Below, piece by piece: positions 46,136-60,677 of a DNA stretch of 64,000 nt. Positions within the stretch are counted from its first letter, which is position 1; each line of letters begins with the position of its first letter. The translations under genes were made by a program, and so were the position numbers. The stretch comes from Tridacna crocea (Eukaryota > Mollusca > Bivalvia > Cardiida > Cardiidae). Under the pieces are notes generated by a model. The model worked only from the letters and a program-made list of their open reading frames with translations. It did not search any database and was not told the origin of the DNA. The stretch covers positions 16,873,290 through 16,937,289 of the forward strand of contig OX031061.1 of assembly GCA_943736015.1 (NCBI GenBank). Reading direction: 5' to 3'.

Positions 46136-48217
46136 TTACGATTTTATATGCAGCACGTAACAGTCACGTACGGGTGAGATGCTCATCGTAACCAAATCAA
46201 TGGCCCTAGTGAGAGAAAAAGAAAAAAGAAAAATCCCTATAATTGACTTAAGCAGCAGTTGTCGTCTGCTATAAAATATTCCGAAAGTCGATTTTTCATG
46301 TTTTTGCGGATACGTAAGTGGCACCTGCGAGACAATAGACAACCTAAAAGGCTTTGTTGTCACGGGGATAAAAGATTGCAGAAATAAAAAACAGATATTA
46401 GAAATTAAGTTCCCTATATTTGACTTATTAAGCAACAGGTGTCGTCTGCCATGAAATGTTCCGTAAGTCGATTTTTCGCATTTTCGCGGATACGTAACTG
46501 GCACCTATGAGACGGTAGTCAACGTAAATGGATTTGTCATCACGGTATAAAGAGATTGGAGAAAAAAATATAAACTTAAATATTTAGTTCCTTTTGTTTG
46601 ATTTATGCAATAAGAAGCAGTTGCTACTGAAAGAGCCTTCAGTCTTTTTTTAGCCACTTGTCGCATTATTTTCTGGGGTTTTCGCATGAGCGTAACTGGC
46701 ACGTATGAGACGGAAGTCAACGTAACTGGGTTTCTTGTTGCGGTTCGAAGAGATTAGAAAAATTACACTTCAATTGCCTTTGTTTGATATATGAGAGTTT
46801 TCAGTCTTTTTTTAGCCACTTGCCGCATTAATTTCTGAGGTTTTCGCATGAGCGTAACTGGCACATAGTCAACGTAACTGGGTTTCTTGTCGCGGTTTGA
46901 AGAGATTAGAAAAATTACACTTCAGTTGCCTTTGTTTGATATATGCAATAGGAAGCAACTGAAAGAGTTTTCAGTCTTTTTTTAGCCACTTGTCACATTA
47001 ATTTCTGGGCGGGTTTTTTTTACACTGTACATTGATCACTTTGGCTTATTGAAAGTTTCAATGTGCAGCATTTATTGTGGGCTGAGTTAGAAAAGCAAAT
47101 CCAGTTAAGGGCTGAGGGGGGGGACTGGGTGCATCGAGGGTTAAAGGGAAGTAATTCTTGCATTAATTTCTGGGCGTTTTTTTTTAAAACTGTACATTGA
47201 TCACTTTGGCTTATTGAAAGCTTCAATGTGCAGCATTTATTGTGGGCTGAGTTAGAAAAGCAAATCCAGTTAAGGGATGGGGAGGGGGTGTGTTGGGTGC
47301 ATCGAGGGTTAAAGGGAAGTAATTCTTGCATTATTTTCTGGGCGTTTTTTTTTTTTTTTTTTTTTTAACTGTACATTGATCACTTTGGCTTATTGAAAGC
47401 TTCAATGTGCAGCATTTATTGTGGGCTGAGTTAGAAAAGAAAATCCAGTAAAGGGCTGGGGAGGGGGGGGCTGGGTGTATCGAGTGTTAAAGGGAAGTAA
47501 TTCTTTCAAGGGGCTTGAAAAGACCAAAACACGGTCTTCTGCGCCCCTATTTTCAGTGAAATCTGGCATGTGTGGATGGTGCAGGCCTGGCAGTTTGCCA
47601 AGGACTGCACAGCAGCCTTTAAAGAAGACTTTAAATCCACTTTTATGCCGTTTTTTTCACTGTTTTTTATGGATAAATTTTGGCGCCATTTTTGAGCGAT
47701 TTTGAAGCTCTCTGATTGGCTGTTTAATTTCTTAAGTCTTCTCTGATTGGCTGCTGGTATCCATTCTGATTTCCTTAAAGCTTCTCTGATTGGATAGTTA
47801 TTAACCTTTTACCACACAATGACGCCTTTTAAAGAAGGCTGTTAAAAATAATCTGAGGAAAGGAGACAATGCAGGTTACCAGCATTTTCTCCTTTTCCCA
47901 CAATGTTTTCTACCCTATCAAAGAAACAATTGATTTTTAGTTATTCTTACATCTTATTGTATCTTTATGGCCTACTTCTAAATTCTTCAAACAAGAACAA
48001 GATTTTTTTATTGGAAAAAGTTTCCGCAACAGCAACTGGTTAATTCTGAATTTCTATATTTTTGTGCAGCGATTAAACATAAAATTGACTTTTGACTCTT
48101 GCGGTCGTCAAAATTGGCTCAATGTTTTCGTGACCCTGGTAAGAAAACAGGGAAAATTTTTGTTTACCTTTCTTTGATTTGTACAACAGGTTGCCTCCGA
48201 AAGTGTCAAAGTTGATT
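46136..48217 (+). repeat. Unit 24 (Y type)
   Basis: 2082 bp. Has CTTGCCGCATT in r4, GATTAGAAAAATTACACTTCAG in place of the usual GATTACAAAAA form, GAGGGGGGGGACTGG in B1 and a 22-base T run. The end of module C has the domain 2 variant TTTTTGTGCAGCG. Confidence 0.97.
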
Positions 48218-50294
48218 TTACGATTTTATATGCAGCACGTAACAGTCACGTACGGGTGAAATTCTCATCGTAACCAAATCAATGGCCCTAGTGAGAGAAA
48301 AAGAAAAAAGAAAAATCCCTATAATTGACTTAAGCAGCAGTTGTCGTCTGCTATAAAATATTCCGAAAGTCGATTTTTCATGTTTTTGCGGATACGTAAG
48401 TGGCACCTGCGAGACAATAGACAACCTAAAAGGCTTTGTTGTCACGGGGATAAAAGATTGCAGAAATAAAAAACAGATATTAGAAATTAAGTTCCCTATA
48501 TTTGACTTATTAAGCAACAGGTGTCGTCTGCCATGAAATGTTCCGTAAGTCGATTTTTCGCATTTTCGCGGATACGTAACTGGCACCTATGAGAGGGTAG
48601 TCAACGTAAATGGATTTGTCATCACGGTATAAAGAGATTGGAGAAAAAAATATAAATTTAAATATTTAGTTCCTTTTGTTTGATTTATGCAATAAGAAGC
48701 AGTTGCTACTGAAAGAGCCTTCAGTCTTTTTTTAGCCACTTGTCGCATTATTTTCTGGGGTTTTCGCATGAGCGTAACTGGCACGTATGAGACGGAAGTC
48801 AACGTAACTGGGTTTCTTGTTGCGGTTCGAAGAGATTAGAAAAATTACACTTCAATTGCCTTTGTTTGATATATGAGAGTTTTCAGTCTTTTTTTAGCCA
48901 CTTGTCGCATTAATTTCTGAGGTTTTCGCATGAGCGTAACTGGCACATAGTCAACGTAACTGGGTTTCTTGTCGCGGTTTGAAGAGATTACAAAAATTAC
49001 ACTTCAGTTGCCTTTGTTTGATATATGCAATAGGAAGCAACTGAAAGAGTTTTCAGTCATTTTTTAGCCACTTGTCACATTAATTTCTGGGCGGGTTTTT
49101 TTTACACTGTACATTGATCACTTTGGCTTATTGAAAGTTTCAATGTGCAGCATTTATTGTGGGCTGAGTTAGAAAAGCAAATCCAGTTAAGGGCTGGGGG
49201 GGGGGCTGGGTGCATCGAGGGTTAAAGGGAAGTAATTCTTACATTAATTTCTGGGCGTTTTTTTTTAAAACTGTACATTGATCACTTTGGCTTATTGAAA
49301 GCTTCAATGTGCAGCATTTATTGTGGGCTGAGTTAGAAAAGCAAATCCAGTTAAGGGATGGGGAGGGGGTGTGTTGGGTGCATCGAGGGTTAAAGGGAAG
49401 TAATTCTTGCATTATTTTCTGGGCGGTTTTATTTTTTTTTTTTTAACTGTACATTGATCACTTTGGCTTATTGAAAGCTTCAATGTGCAGCATTTATTGT
49501 GGGCTGAGTTAGAAAAGAAAATCCAGTAAAGGGCTGGGGAGGGGGGGCTGGGTGTATCGAGTGTTAAAGGGAAGTAATTCTTTCAAGGGGCTTGAAAAGA
49601 CCAAAACACGGTCTTCTGCGCCCCTATTTTCAGTGAAATCTGGCATGTGTGGATGGTGCAGGCCTGGCAGTTTGCCAAGGACTGCACAGCAGCCTTTAAA
49701 GAAGACTTTAAATCCACTTTTATGCCGTTTTTTTCACTGTTTTTTATGGATAAATTTTGGCGCCATTTTTGAGCGATTTTGAAGCTCTCTGATTGGCTGT
49801 TTAATTTCTTAAGTCTTCTCTGATTGGCTGCTGGTATCCATTCTGATTTCCTTAAAGCTTCTCTGATTGGATAGTTATTAACCTTTTACCACACAATGAC
49901 GCCTTTTAAAGAAGGCTGTTAAAAATAATCTGAGGAAAGGAGACAATGCAGGTTACCAGCATTTTCTCCTTTTCCCACAATGTTTTCTACCCTATCAAAG
50001 AAACAATTGATTTTTAGTTATTCTTACATCTTATTGTATCTTTATGGCCTACTTCTAAATTCTTCAAACAAGAACAAGATTTTTTTATTGGAAAAAGTTT
50101 CCGCAACAGCAACTGGTTAATTCTGAATTTCTATATATTTGCGCAGTGATTAAACATAAAATTGACTTTTGACTCTTGCGGTCGTCAAAATTGGCTCAAT
50201 GTTTTCGTGACCCTGGTAAGAAAACAGGGAAAATTTTTGTTTACCTTTCTTTGATTTGTACAACAGGTTGCCTCCGAAAGTGTCAAAGTTGATT
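48218..50294 (+). repeat. Unit 25 (Z type with a domain 2 left half)
   Basis: 2077 bp. The left part carries GTGAAATTCTCATCG, GAGAGGGTAG and TATAAATTTAAAT. The right part carries the Z markers GGTTTTATT and ATATATTTGCGCAGTG. Private changes TCAGTCATTTTTTAG and CTTACATTAATT. Confidence 0.96.
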
Positions 50295-52362
50295 TTACGA
50301 TTTTATATGCAGCACGTAACAGTCACGTACGGGTGAGATGCTCATCGTAACCAAATCAATGGCCCTAGTGAGAGAAAAAGAAAAAAGAAAAATCCCTATA
50401 ATTGACTTAAGCAGCAGTTGTCGTCTGCTATAAAATATTCCGAAAGTCGATTTTTCATGTTTTTGCGGATACGTAAGTGGCACCTGCGAGACAATAGACA
50501 ACCTAAAAGGCTTTGTTGTCACGGGGATAAAAGATTGCAGAAATAAAAAACAGATATTAGAAATTAAGTTCCCTATATTTGACTTATTAAGCAACAGGTG
50601 TCGTCTGCCATGAAATGTTCCGTAAGTCGATTTTTCGCATTTTCGCGGATATGTAACTGGCACCTATGAGACGGTAGTCAACGTAAATGGATTTGTCATC
50701 ACGGTATAAAGAGATTGGAGAAAAAAATATAAACTTAAATATTTAGTTCCTTTTGTTTGATTTATGCAATAAGAAGCAGTTGCTACTGAAAGAGCCTTCA
50801 GTCTTTTTTTAGCCACTTGTCGCATTATTTTCTGGGGTTTTCGCATGAGCGTAACTGGCACGTATGAGACGGAAGTCAACGTAACTGGGTTTCTTGTTGC
50901 GGTTCGAAGAGACTAGAAAAATTACACTTCAATTGCCTTTGTTTGATATATGAGAGTTTTCAGTCTTTTTTTAGCCACTTGTCGCATTAATTTCTGAGGT
51001 TTTCGCATGAGCGTAACTGGCACATAGTCAACGTAACTGGGTTTCTCGTCGCGGTTTGAAGAGATTACAAAAATTACACTTCAGTTGCCTTTGTTTGATA
51101 TATGCAATAGGAAGCAACTGAAAGAGTTTTCAGTCTTTTTTTAGCCACTTGTCACATTAATTTCTGGGCGGGTTTTTTTTACACTGTACATTGATCACTT
51201 TGGCTTATTGAAAGTTTCAATGTGCAGCATTTATTGTGGGCTGAGTTAGAAAAGCAAATCCAGTTAAGGGCTGGGGGGGGCTGGGTGCATCGAGGGTTAA
51301 AGGGAAGTAATTCTTGCATTAATTTCTGGGCGTTTTTTTTTAAAACTGTACATTGATCACTTTGGCTTATTGAAAGCTTCAATGTGCAGCATTTATTGTG
51401 GGCTGAGTTAGAAAAGCAAATCCAGTTAAGGGATGGGGAGGGGGTGTGTTGGGTGCATCGAGGGTTAAAGGGAAGTAATTCTTGCATTAATTTCTGGGCG
51501 TTTTTTTTTAAAACTGTACATTGATCACTTTGGCTTATTGAAAGCTTCAATGTGCAGCATTTATTGTGGGCTGAGTTAGAAAAGCAAATCCAGTAAAGGG
51601 CTGGGGAGGGGGGGGCTGGGTGTATCGAGTGTTAAAGGGAAGTAATTCTTTCAAGGGGCTTGAAAAGACCAAAACACGGTCTTCTGCGCCCCTATTTTCA
51701 GTGAAATCTGGCATGTGTGGATGGTGCAGGCCTGGCAGTTTGCCAAGGACTGCACAGCAGCCTTTAAAGAAGACTTTAAATCCACTTTTATGCCGTTTTT
51801 TTCACTGTTTTTTATGGATAAATTTTGGCGCCATTTTTGAGCGATTTTGAAGCTCTCTGATTGGCTGTTTAATTTCTTAAGTCTTCTCTGATTGGCTGCT
51901 GGTATCCATTCTGATTTCCTTAAAGCTTCTCTGATTGGATAGTTATTAACCTTTTACCACACAATGACGCCTTTTAAAGAAGGCTGTTAAAAATAATCTG
52001 AGGAAAGGAGACAATGCAGGTTACCAGCATTTTCTCCTTTTCCCACAATGTTTTCTACCCTATCAAAGAAACAATTGATTTTTAGTTATTCTTACATCTT
52101 ATTGTATCTTTATGGCCTACTTCTAAATTCTTCAAACAAGAACAAGATTTTTTTATTGGAAAAAGTTTCCGCAACAGCAACTGGTTAATTCTGAATTTCT
52201 ATATTTTTGCGCAGCGATTAAACATAAAATTGACTTTTGACTCTTGCGGTCGTCAAAATTGGCTCAATGTTTTCGTGACCCTGGTAAGAAAACAGGGAAA
52301 ATTTTTGTTTACCTTTCTTTGATTTGTACAACAGGTTGCCTCCGAAAGTGTCAAAGTTGATT
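50295..52362 (+). repeat. Unit 26 (X type)
   Basis: 2068 bp. All X markers, with the T9-AAAA spacer before B3 and a GCAAATCCAGTAAAGG hybrid in B3. Confidence 0.97.
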
Positions 52363-54445
52363 TTACGATTTTATATGCAGCACGTAACAGTCACGTACGG
52401 GTGAGATGCTCATCGTAACCAAATCAATGGCCCTAGTGAGAGAAAAAGAAAAAAGAAAAATCCCTATAATTGACTTAAGCAGCAGTTGTCGTCTGCTATA
52501 AAATATTCCGAAAGTCGATTTTTCATGTTTTTGCGGATACGTAAGTGGCACCTGCGAGACAATAGACAACCTAAAAGGCTTTGTTGTCACGGGGATAAAA
52601 GATTGCAGAAATAAAAAACAGATATTAGAAATTAAGTTCCCTATATTTGACTTATTAAGCAACAGGTGTCGTCTGCCATGAAATGTTCCGTAAGTCGATT
52701 TTTCGCATTTTCGCGGATACGTAACTGGCACCTATGAGACGGTAGTCAACGTAAATGGATTTGTCATCACGGTATAAAGAGATTGGAGAAAAAAATATAA
52801 ACTTAAATATTTAGTTCCTTTTGTTTGATTTATGCAATAAGAAGCAGTTGCTACTGAAAGAGCCTTCAGTCTTTTTTTAGCCACTTGTCGCATTTATTTT
52901 CTGGGGTTTTCGCATGAGCGTAACTGGCACGTATGAGACGGAAGTCAACGTAACTGGGTTTCTTGTTGCGGTTCGAAGAGATTAGAAAAATTACACTTCA
53001 ATTGCCTTTGTTTGATATATGAGAGTTTTCAGTCTTTTTTTAGCCACTTGTCGCATTAATTTCTGAGGTTTTCGCATGAGCGTAACTGGCACATAGTCAA
53101 CGTAACTGGGTTTCTTGTCGCGGTTTGAAGAGATTACAAAAATTACACTTCAGTTGCCTTTGTTTGATATATGCAATAGGAAGCAACTGAAAGAGTTTTC
53201 AGTCTTTTTTTAGCCACTTGTCACATTAATTTCTGGGCGGGCTTTTTTTACACTGTACATTGATCACTTTGGCTTATTGAAAGTTTCAATGTGCAGCATT
53301 TATTGTGGGCTGAGTTAGAAAAGCAAATCCAGTTAAGGGCTGAGGGGGGGGACTGGGTGCATCGAGGGTTAAAGGGAAGTAATTCTTGCATTAATTTCTG
53401 GGCGTTTTTTTTTAAAACTGTACATTGATCACTTTGGCTTATTGAAAGCTTCAATGTGCAGCATTTATTGTGGGCTGAGTTAGAAAAGCAAATCCAGTTA
53501 AGGGATGGGGAGGGGGTGTGTTGGGTGCATCGAGGGTTAAAGGGAAGTAATTCTTGCATTATTTTCTGGGCGTTTTTTTTTTGTTTTTTTTTTAAACTGT
53601 ACATTGATCACTTTGGCTTATTGAAAGCTTCAATGTGCAGCATTTATTGTGGGCTGAGTTAGAAAAGAAAATCCAGTAAAGGGCTGGGGAGGGGGGGGCT
53701 GGGTGTATCGAGTGTTAAAGGGAAGTAATTCTTTCAAGGGGCTTGAAAAGACCAAAACACGGTCTTCTGCGCCCCTATTTTCAGTGAAATCTGGCATGTG
53801 TGGATGGTGCAGGCCTGGCAGTTTGCCAAGGACTGCACAGCAGCCTTTAAAGAAGACTTTAAATCCACTTTTATGCCGTTTTTTTCACTGTTTTTTATGG
53901 ATAAATTTTGGCGCCATTTTTGAGCGATTTTGAAGCTCTCTGATTGGCTGTTTAATTTCTTAAGTCTTCTCTGATTGGCTGCTGGTATCCATTCTGATTT
54001 CCTTAAAGCTTCTCTGATTGGATAGTTATTAACCTTTTACCACACAATGACGCCTTTTAAAGAAGGCTGTTAAAAATAATCTGAGGAAAGGAGACAATGC
54101 AGGTTACCAGCATTTTCTCCTTTTCCCACAATGTTTTCTACCCTATCAAAGAAACAATTGATTTTTAGTTATTCTTACATCTTATTGTATCTTTATGGCC
54201 TACTTCTAAATTCTTCAAACAAGAACAAGATTTTTTTATTGGAAAAAGTTTCCGCAACAGCAACTGGTTAATTCTGAATTTCTATATTTTTGCGCAGCGA
54301 TTAAACATAAAATTGACTTTTGACTCTTGCGGTCGTCAAAATTGGCTCAATGTTTTCGTGACCCTGGTAAGAAAACAGGGAAAATTTTTGTTTACCTTTC
54401 TTTGATTTGTACAACAGGTTGCCTCCGAAAGTGTCAAAGTTGATT
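52363..54445 (+). repeat. Unit 27 (Y type)
   Basis: 2083 bp. Has GGCGGGCTTTTTTTAC before B1, GAGGGGGGGGACTGG in B1 and a T10-G-T10 run at 53573-53593. A single-T insertion in r3 (GCATTTATTTTCTGG) is private. Confidence 0.97.
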
Positions 54446-56524
54446 TTACGATTTTATATGCAGCACGTAACAGTCACGTACGGGTGAGATGCTCATCGTA
54501 ACCAAATCAATGGCCCTAGTGAGAGAAAAAGAAAAAAGAAAAATCCCTATAATTGACTTAAGCAGCAGTTGTCGTCTGCTATAAAATATTCCGAAAGCCG
54601 ATTTTTCATGTTTTTGCGGATACGTAAGTGGCACCTGCGAGACAATAGACAACCTAAAAGGCTTTGTTGTCACGGGGATAAAAGATTGCAGAAATAAAAA
54701 ACAGATATTAGAAATTAAGTTCCCTATATTTGACTTATTAAGCAACAGGTGTCGTCTGCCATGAAATGTTCCGTAAGTCGATTTTTCGCATTTTCGCGGA
54801 TACGTAACTGGCACCTATGAGAGGGTAGTCAACGTAAATGGATTTGTCATCACGGTATAAAGAGATTGGAGAAAAAAATATAAACTTAAATATTTAGTTC
54901 CTTTTGTTTGATTTATGCAATAAGAAGCAGTTGCTACTGAAAGAGCCTTCAGTCTTTTTTTAGCCACTTGTCGCATTATTTTCTGGGGTTTTCGCATGAG
55001 CGTAACTGGCACGTATGAGACGGAAGTCAACGTAACTGGGTTTCTTGTTGCGGTTCTAAGAGATTAGAAAAATTACACTTCAATTGCCTTTGTTTGATAT
55101 ATGAGAGTTTTCAGTCTTTTTTTAGCCACTTGTCGCATTAATTTCTGAGGTTTTCGCATGAGCGTAACTGGCACATAGTCAACGTAACTGGGTTTCTTGT
55201 CGCGGTTTGAAGAGATTAGAAAAATTACACTTCAGTTGCCTTTGTTTGATATATGCAATAGGAAGCAACTGAAAGAGTTTTCAGTCTTTTTTTAGCCACT
55301 TGTCACATTAATTTCTGGGCGGGTTTTTTTTACACTGTACATTGATCACTTTGGCTTATTGAAAGTTTCAATGTGCAGCATTTATTGTGGGCTGAGTTAG
55401 AAAAGCAAATCCAGTTAAGGGCTGGGGGGGGGCTGGGTGCATCGAGGGTTAAAGGGAAGTAATTCTTGCATTAATTTCTGGGCGTTTTTTTTTAAAACTG
55501 TACATTGATCACTTTGGCTTATTGAAAGCTTCAATGTGCAGCATTTATTGTGGGCTGAGTTAGAAAAGCAAATCCAGTTAAGGGATGGGGAGGGGGTGTG
55601 TTGGGTGCATCGAGGGTTAAAGGGAAGTAATTCTTGCATTATTTTCTGGGCGGTTTTATTTTTTTTTTTTTTAACTGTACATTGATCACTTTGGCTTATT
55701 GAAAGCTTCAATGTGCAGCATTTATTGTGGGCTGAGTTAGAAAAGAAAATCCAGTAAAGGGCTGGGGAGGGGGGGGGCTGGGTGTATCGAGTGTTAAAGG
55801 GAAGTAATTCTTTCAAGGGGCTTGAAAAGACCAAAACACGGTCTTCTGCGCCCCTATTTTCAGTGAAATCTGGCATGTGTGGATGGTGCAGGCCTGGCAG
55901 TTTGCCAAGGACTGCACAGCAGCCTTTAAAGAAGACTTTAAATCCACTTTTATGCCGTTTTTTTCACTGTTTTTTATGGATAAATTTTGGCGCCATTTTT
56001 GAGCGATTTTGAAGCTCTCTGATTGGCTGTTTAATTTCTTAAGTCTTCTCTGATTGGCTGCTGGTATCCATTCTGATTTCCTTAAAGCTTCTCTGATTGG
56101 ATAGTTATTAACCTTTTACCACACAATGACGCCTTTTAAAGAAGGCTGTTAAAAATAATCTGAGGAAAGGAGACAATGCAGGTTACCAGCATTTTCTCCT
56201 TTTCCCACAATGTTTTCTACCCTATCAAAGAAACAATTGATTTTTAGTTATTCTTACATCTTATTGTATCTTTATGGCCTACTTCTAAATTCTTCAAACA
56301 AGAACAAGATTTTTTTATTGGAAAAAGTTTCCGCAACAGCAACTGGTTAATTCTGAATTTCTATATATTTGCGCAGTGATTAAACATAAAATTGACTTTT
56401 GACTCTTGCGGTCGTCAAAATTGGCTCAATGTTTTCGTGACCCTGGTAAGAAAACAGGGAAAATTTTTGTTTACCTTTCTTTGATTTGTACAACAGGTTG
56501 CCTCCGAAAGTGTCAAAGTTGATT
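54446..56524 (+). repeat. Unit 28 (Z type)
   Basis: 2079 bp. Has GAAAGCCGATTT, GAGAGGGTAG, GGTTCTAAGAG and the GGTTTTATT run. Shares the first three with unit 31, 6232 bp away. Retains GATTAGAAAAATTAC in r4, which unit 31 does not. Confidence 0.97.
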
Positions 56525-58595
56525 TTACGATTTTATATGCAGCACGTAACAGTCACGTACGGGTGAGATGCTCATCGTAACCAAATCAATGGCCCTAGTG
56601 AGAGAAAAAGAAAAAAGAAAAATCCCTATAATTGACTTAAGCAGCAGTTGTCGTCTGCTATAAAATATTCCGAAAGTCGATTTTTCATGTTTTTGCGGAT
56701 ACGTAAGTGGCACCTGCGAGACAATAGACAACCTAAAAGGCTTTGTTGTCACGGGGATAAAAGATTGCAGAAATAAAAAACAGATATTAGAAATTAAGTT
56801 CCCTATATTTGACTTATTAAGCAACAGGTGTCGTCTGCCATGAAATGTTCCGTAAGTCGATTTTTCGCATTTTCGCGGATATGTAACTGGCACCTATGAG
56901 ACGGTAGTCAACGTAAATGGATTTGTCATCACGGTATAAAGAGATTGGAGAAAAAAATATAAACTTAAATATTTAGTTCCTTTTGTTTGATTTATGCAAT
57001 AAGAAGCAGTTGCTACTGAAAGAGCCTTCAGTCTTTTTTTAGCCACTTGTCGCATTATTTTCTGGGGTTTTCGCATGAGCGTAACTGGCACGTATGAGAC
57101 GGAAGTCAACGTAACTGGGTTTCTTGTTGCGGTTCGAAGAGACTAGAAAAATTACACTTCAATTGCCTTTGTTTGATATATGAGAGTTTTCAGTCTTTTT
57201 TTAGCCACTTGTCGCATTAATTTCTGAGGTTTTCGCATGAGCGTAACTGGCACATAGTCAACGTAACTGGGTTTCTCGTCGCGGTTTGAAGAGATTACAA
57301 AAATTACACTTCAGTTGCCTTTGTTTGATATATGCAATAGGAAGCAACTGAAAGAGTTTTCAGTCTTTTTTTAGCCACTTGTCACATTAATTTCTGGGCG
57401 GGTTTTTTTTACACTGTACATTGATCACTTTGGCTTATTGAAAGTTTCAATGTGCAGCATTTATTGTGGGCTGAGTTAGAAAAGCAAATCCAGTTAAGGG
57501 CTGGGGGGGGGGCTGGGTGCATCGAGGGTTAAAGGGAAGTAATTCTTGCATTAATTTCTGGGCGTTTTTTTTTAAAACTGTACATTGATCACTTTGGCTT
57601 ATTGAAAGCTTCAATGTGCAGCATTTATTGTGGGCTGAGTTAGAAAAGCAAATCCAGTTAAGGGATGGGGAGGGGGTGTGTTGGGTGCATCGAGGGTTAA
57701 AGGGAAGTAATTCTTGCATTAATTTCTGGGCGTTTTTTTTTAAAACTGTACATTGATCACTTTGGCTTATTGAAAGCTTCAATGTGCAGCATTTATTGTG
57801 GGCTGAGTTAGAAAAGCAAATCCAGTAAAGGGCTGGGGAGGGGGGGGGCTGGGTGTATCGAGTGTTAAAGGGAAGTAATTCTTTCAAGGGGCTTGAAAAG
57901 ACCAAAACACGGTCTTCTGCGCCCCTATTTTCAGTGAAATCTGGCATGTGTGGATGGTGCAGGCCTGGCAGTTTGCCAAGGACTGCACAGCAGCCTTTAA
58001 AGAAGACTTTAAATCCACTTTTATGCCGTTTTTTTCACTGTTTTTTATGGATAAATTTTGGCGCCATTTTTGAGCGATTTTGAAGCTCTCTGATTGGCTG
58101 TTTAATTTCTTAAGTCTTCTCTGATTGGCTGCTGGTATCCATTCTGATTTCCTTAAAGCTTCTCTGATTGGATAGTTATTAACCTTTTACCACACAATGA
58201 CGCCTTTTAAAGAAGGCTGTTAAAAATAATCTGAGGAAAGGAGACAATGCAGGTTACCAGCATTTTCTCCTTTTCCCACAATGTTTTCTACCCTATCAAA
58301 GAAACAATTGATTTTTAGTTATTCTTACATCTTATTGCATCTTTATGGCCTACTTCTAAATTCTTCAAACAAGAACAAGATTTTTTTATTGGAAAAAGTT
58401 TCCGCAACAGCAACTGGTTAATTCTGAATTTCTATATTTTTGCGCAGCGATTAAACATAAAATTGACTTTTGACTCTTGCGGTCGTCAAAATTGGCTCAA
58501 TGTTTTCGTGACCCTGGTAAGAAAACAGGGAAAATTTTTGTTTACCTTTCTTTGATTTGTACAACAGGTTGCCTCCGAAAGTGTCAAAGTTGATT
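56525..58595 (+). repeat. Unit 29 (X type)
   Basis: 2071 bp. All X markers. Private change CTTATTGCATCTT in module C. Confidence 0.97.
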
Positions 58596-60677
58596 TTACG
58601 ATTTTATATGCAGCACGTAACAGTCACGTACGGGTGAGATGCTCATCGTAACCAAATCAATGGCCCTAGTGAGAGAAAAAGAAAAAAGAAAAATCCCTAT
58701 AATTGACTTAAGCAGCAGTTGTCGTCTGCTATAAAATATTCCGAAAGTCGATTTTTCATGTTTTTGCGGATACGTAAGTGGCACCTGCGAGACAATAGAC
58801 AACCTAAAAGGCTTTGTTGTCACGGGGATAAAAGATTGCAGAAATAAAAAACAGATATTAGAAATTAAGTTCCCTATATTTGACTTATTAAGCAACAGGT
58901 GTCGTCTGCCATGAAATGTTCCGTAAGTCGATTTTTCGCATTTTCGCGGATACGTAACTGGCACCTATGAGACGGTAGTCAACGTAAATGGATTTGTCAT
59001 CACGGTATAAAGAGATTGGAGAAAAAAATATAAACTTAAATATTTAGTTCCTTTTGTTTGATTTATGCAATAAGAAGCAGTTGCTACTGAAAGAGCCTTC
59101 AGTCTTTTTTTAGCCACTTGTCGCATTATTTTCTGGGGTTTTCGCATGAGCGTAACTGGCACGTATGAGACGGAAGTCAACGTAACTGGGTTTCTTGTTG
59201 CGGTTCGAAGAGATTAGAAAAATTACACTTCAATTGCCTTTGTTTGATATATGAGAGTTTTCAGTCTTTTTTTAGCCACTTGTCGCATTAATTTCTGAGG
59301 TTTTCGCATGAGCGTAACTGGCACATAGTCAACGTAACTGGGTTTCTTGTCGCGGTTTGAAGAGATTACAAAAATTACACTTCAGTTGCCTTTGTTTGAT
59401 ATATGCAATAGGAAGCAACTGAAAGAGTTTTCAGTCTTTTTTTAGCCACTTGTCACATTAATTTCTGGGCGGGCTTTTTTTACACTGTACATTGATCACT
59501 TTGGCTTATTGAAAGTTTCAATGTGCAGCATTTATTGTGGGCTGAGTTAGAAAAGCAAATCCAGTTAAGGGCTGAGGGGGGGGACTGGGTGCATCGAGGG
59601 TTAAAGGGAAGTAATTCTTGCATTAATTTCTGGGCGTTTTTTTTTAAAACTGTACATTGATCACTTTGGCTTATTGAAAGCTTCAATGTGCAGCATTTAT
59701 TGTGGGCTGAGTTAGAAAAGCAAATCCAGTTAAGGGATGGGGAGGGGGTGTGTTGGGTGCATCGAGGGTTAAAGGGAAGTAATTCTTGCATTATTTTCTG
59801 GGCGTTTTTTTTTTGTTTTTTTTTTAAACTGTACATTGATCACTTTGGCTTATTGAAAGCTTCAATGTGCAGCATTTATTGTGGGCTGAGTTAGAAAAGA
59901 AAATCCAGTAAAGGGCTGGGGAGGGGGGGGCTGGGTGTATCGAGTGTTAAAGGGAAGTAATTCTTTCAAGGGGCTTGAAAAGACCAAAACACGGTCTTCT
60001 GCGCCCCTATTTTCAGTGAAATCTGGCATGTGTGGATGGTGCAGGCCTGGCAGTTTGCCAAGGACTGCACAGCAGCCTTTAAAGAAGACTTTAAATCCAC
60101 TTTTATGCCGTTTTTTTCACTGTTTTTTATGGATAAATTTTGGCGCCATTTTTGAGCGATTTTGAAGCTCTCTGATTGGCTGTTTAATTTCTTAAGTCTT
60201 CTCTGATTGGCTGCTGGTATCCATTCTGATTTCCTTAAAGCTTCTCTGATTGGATAGTTATTAACCTTTTACCACACAATGACGCCTTTTAAAGAAGGCT
60301 GTTAAAAATAATCTGAGGAAAGGAGACAATGCAGGTTACCAGCATTTTCTCCTTTTCCCACAATGTTTTCTACCCTATCAAAGAAACAATTGATTTTTAG
60401 TTATTCTTACATCTTATTGTATCTTTATGGCCTACTTCTAAATTCTTCAAACAAGAACAAGATTTTTTTATTGGAAAAAGTTTCCGCAACAGCAACTGGT
60501 TAATTCTGAATTTCTATATTTTTGCGCAGCGATTAAACATAAAATTGACTTTTGACTCTTGCGGTCGTCAAAATTGGCTCAATGTTTTCGTGACCCTGGT
60601 AAGAAAACAGGGAAAATTTTTGTTTACCTTTCTTTGATTTGTACAACAGGTTGCCTCCGAAAGTGTCAAAGTTGATT
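58596..60677 (+). repeat. Unit 30 (Y type)
   Basis: 2082 bp. Near copy of unit 27, with the same GGCGGGCTTTTTTTAC and T10-G-T10 run, but without its T insertion. Confidence 0.97.
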
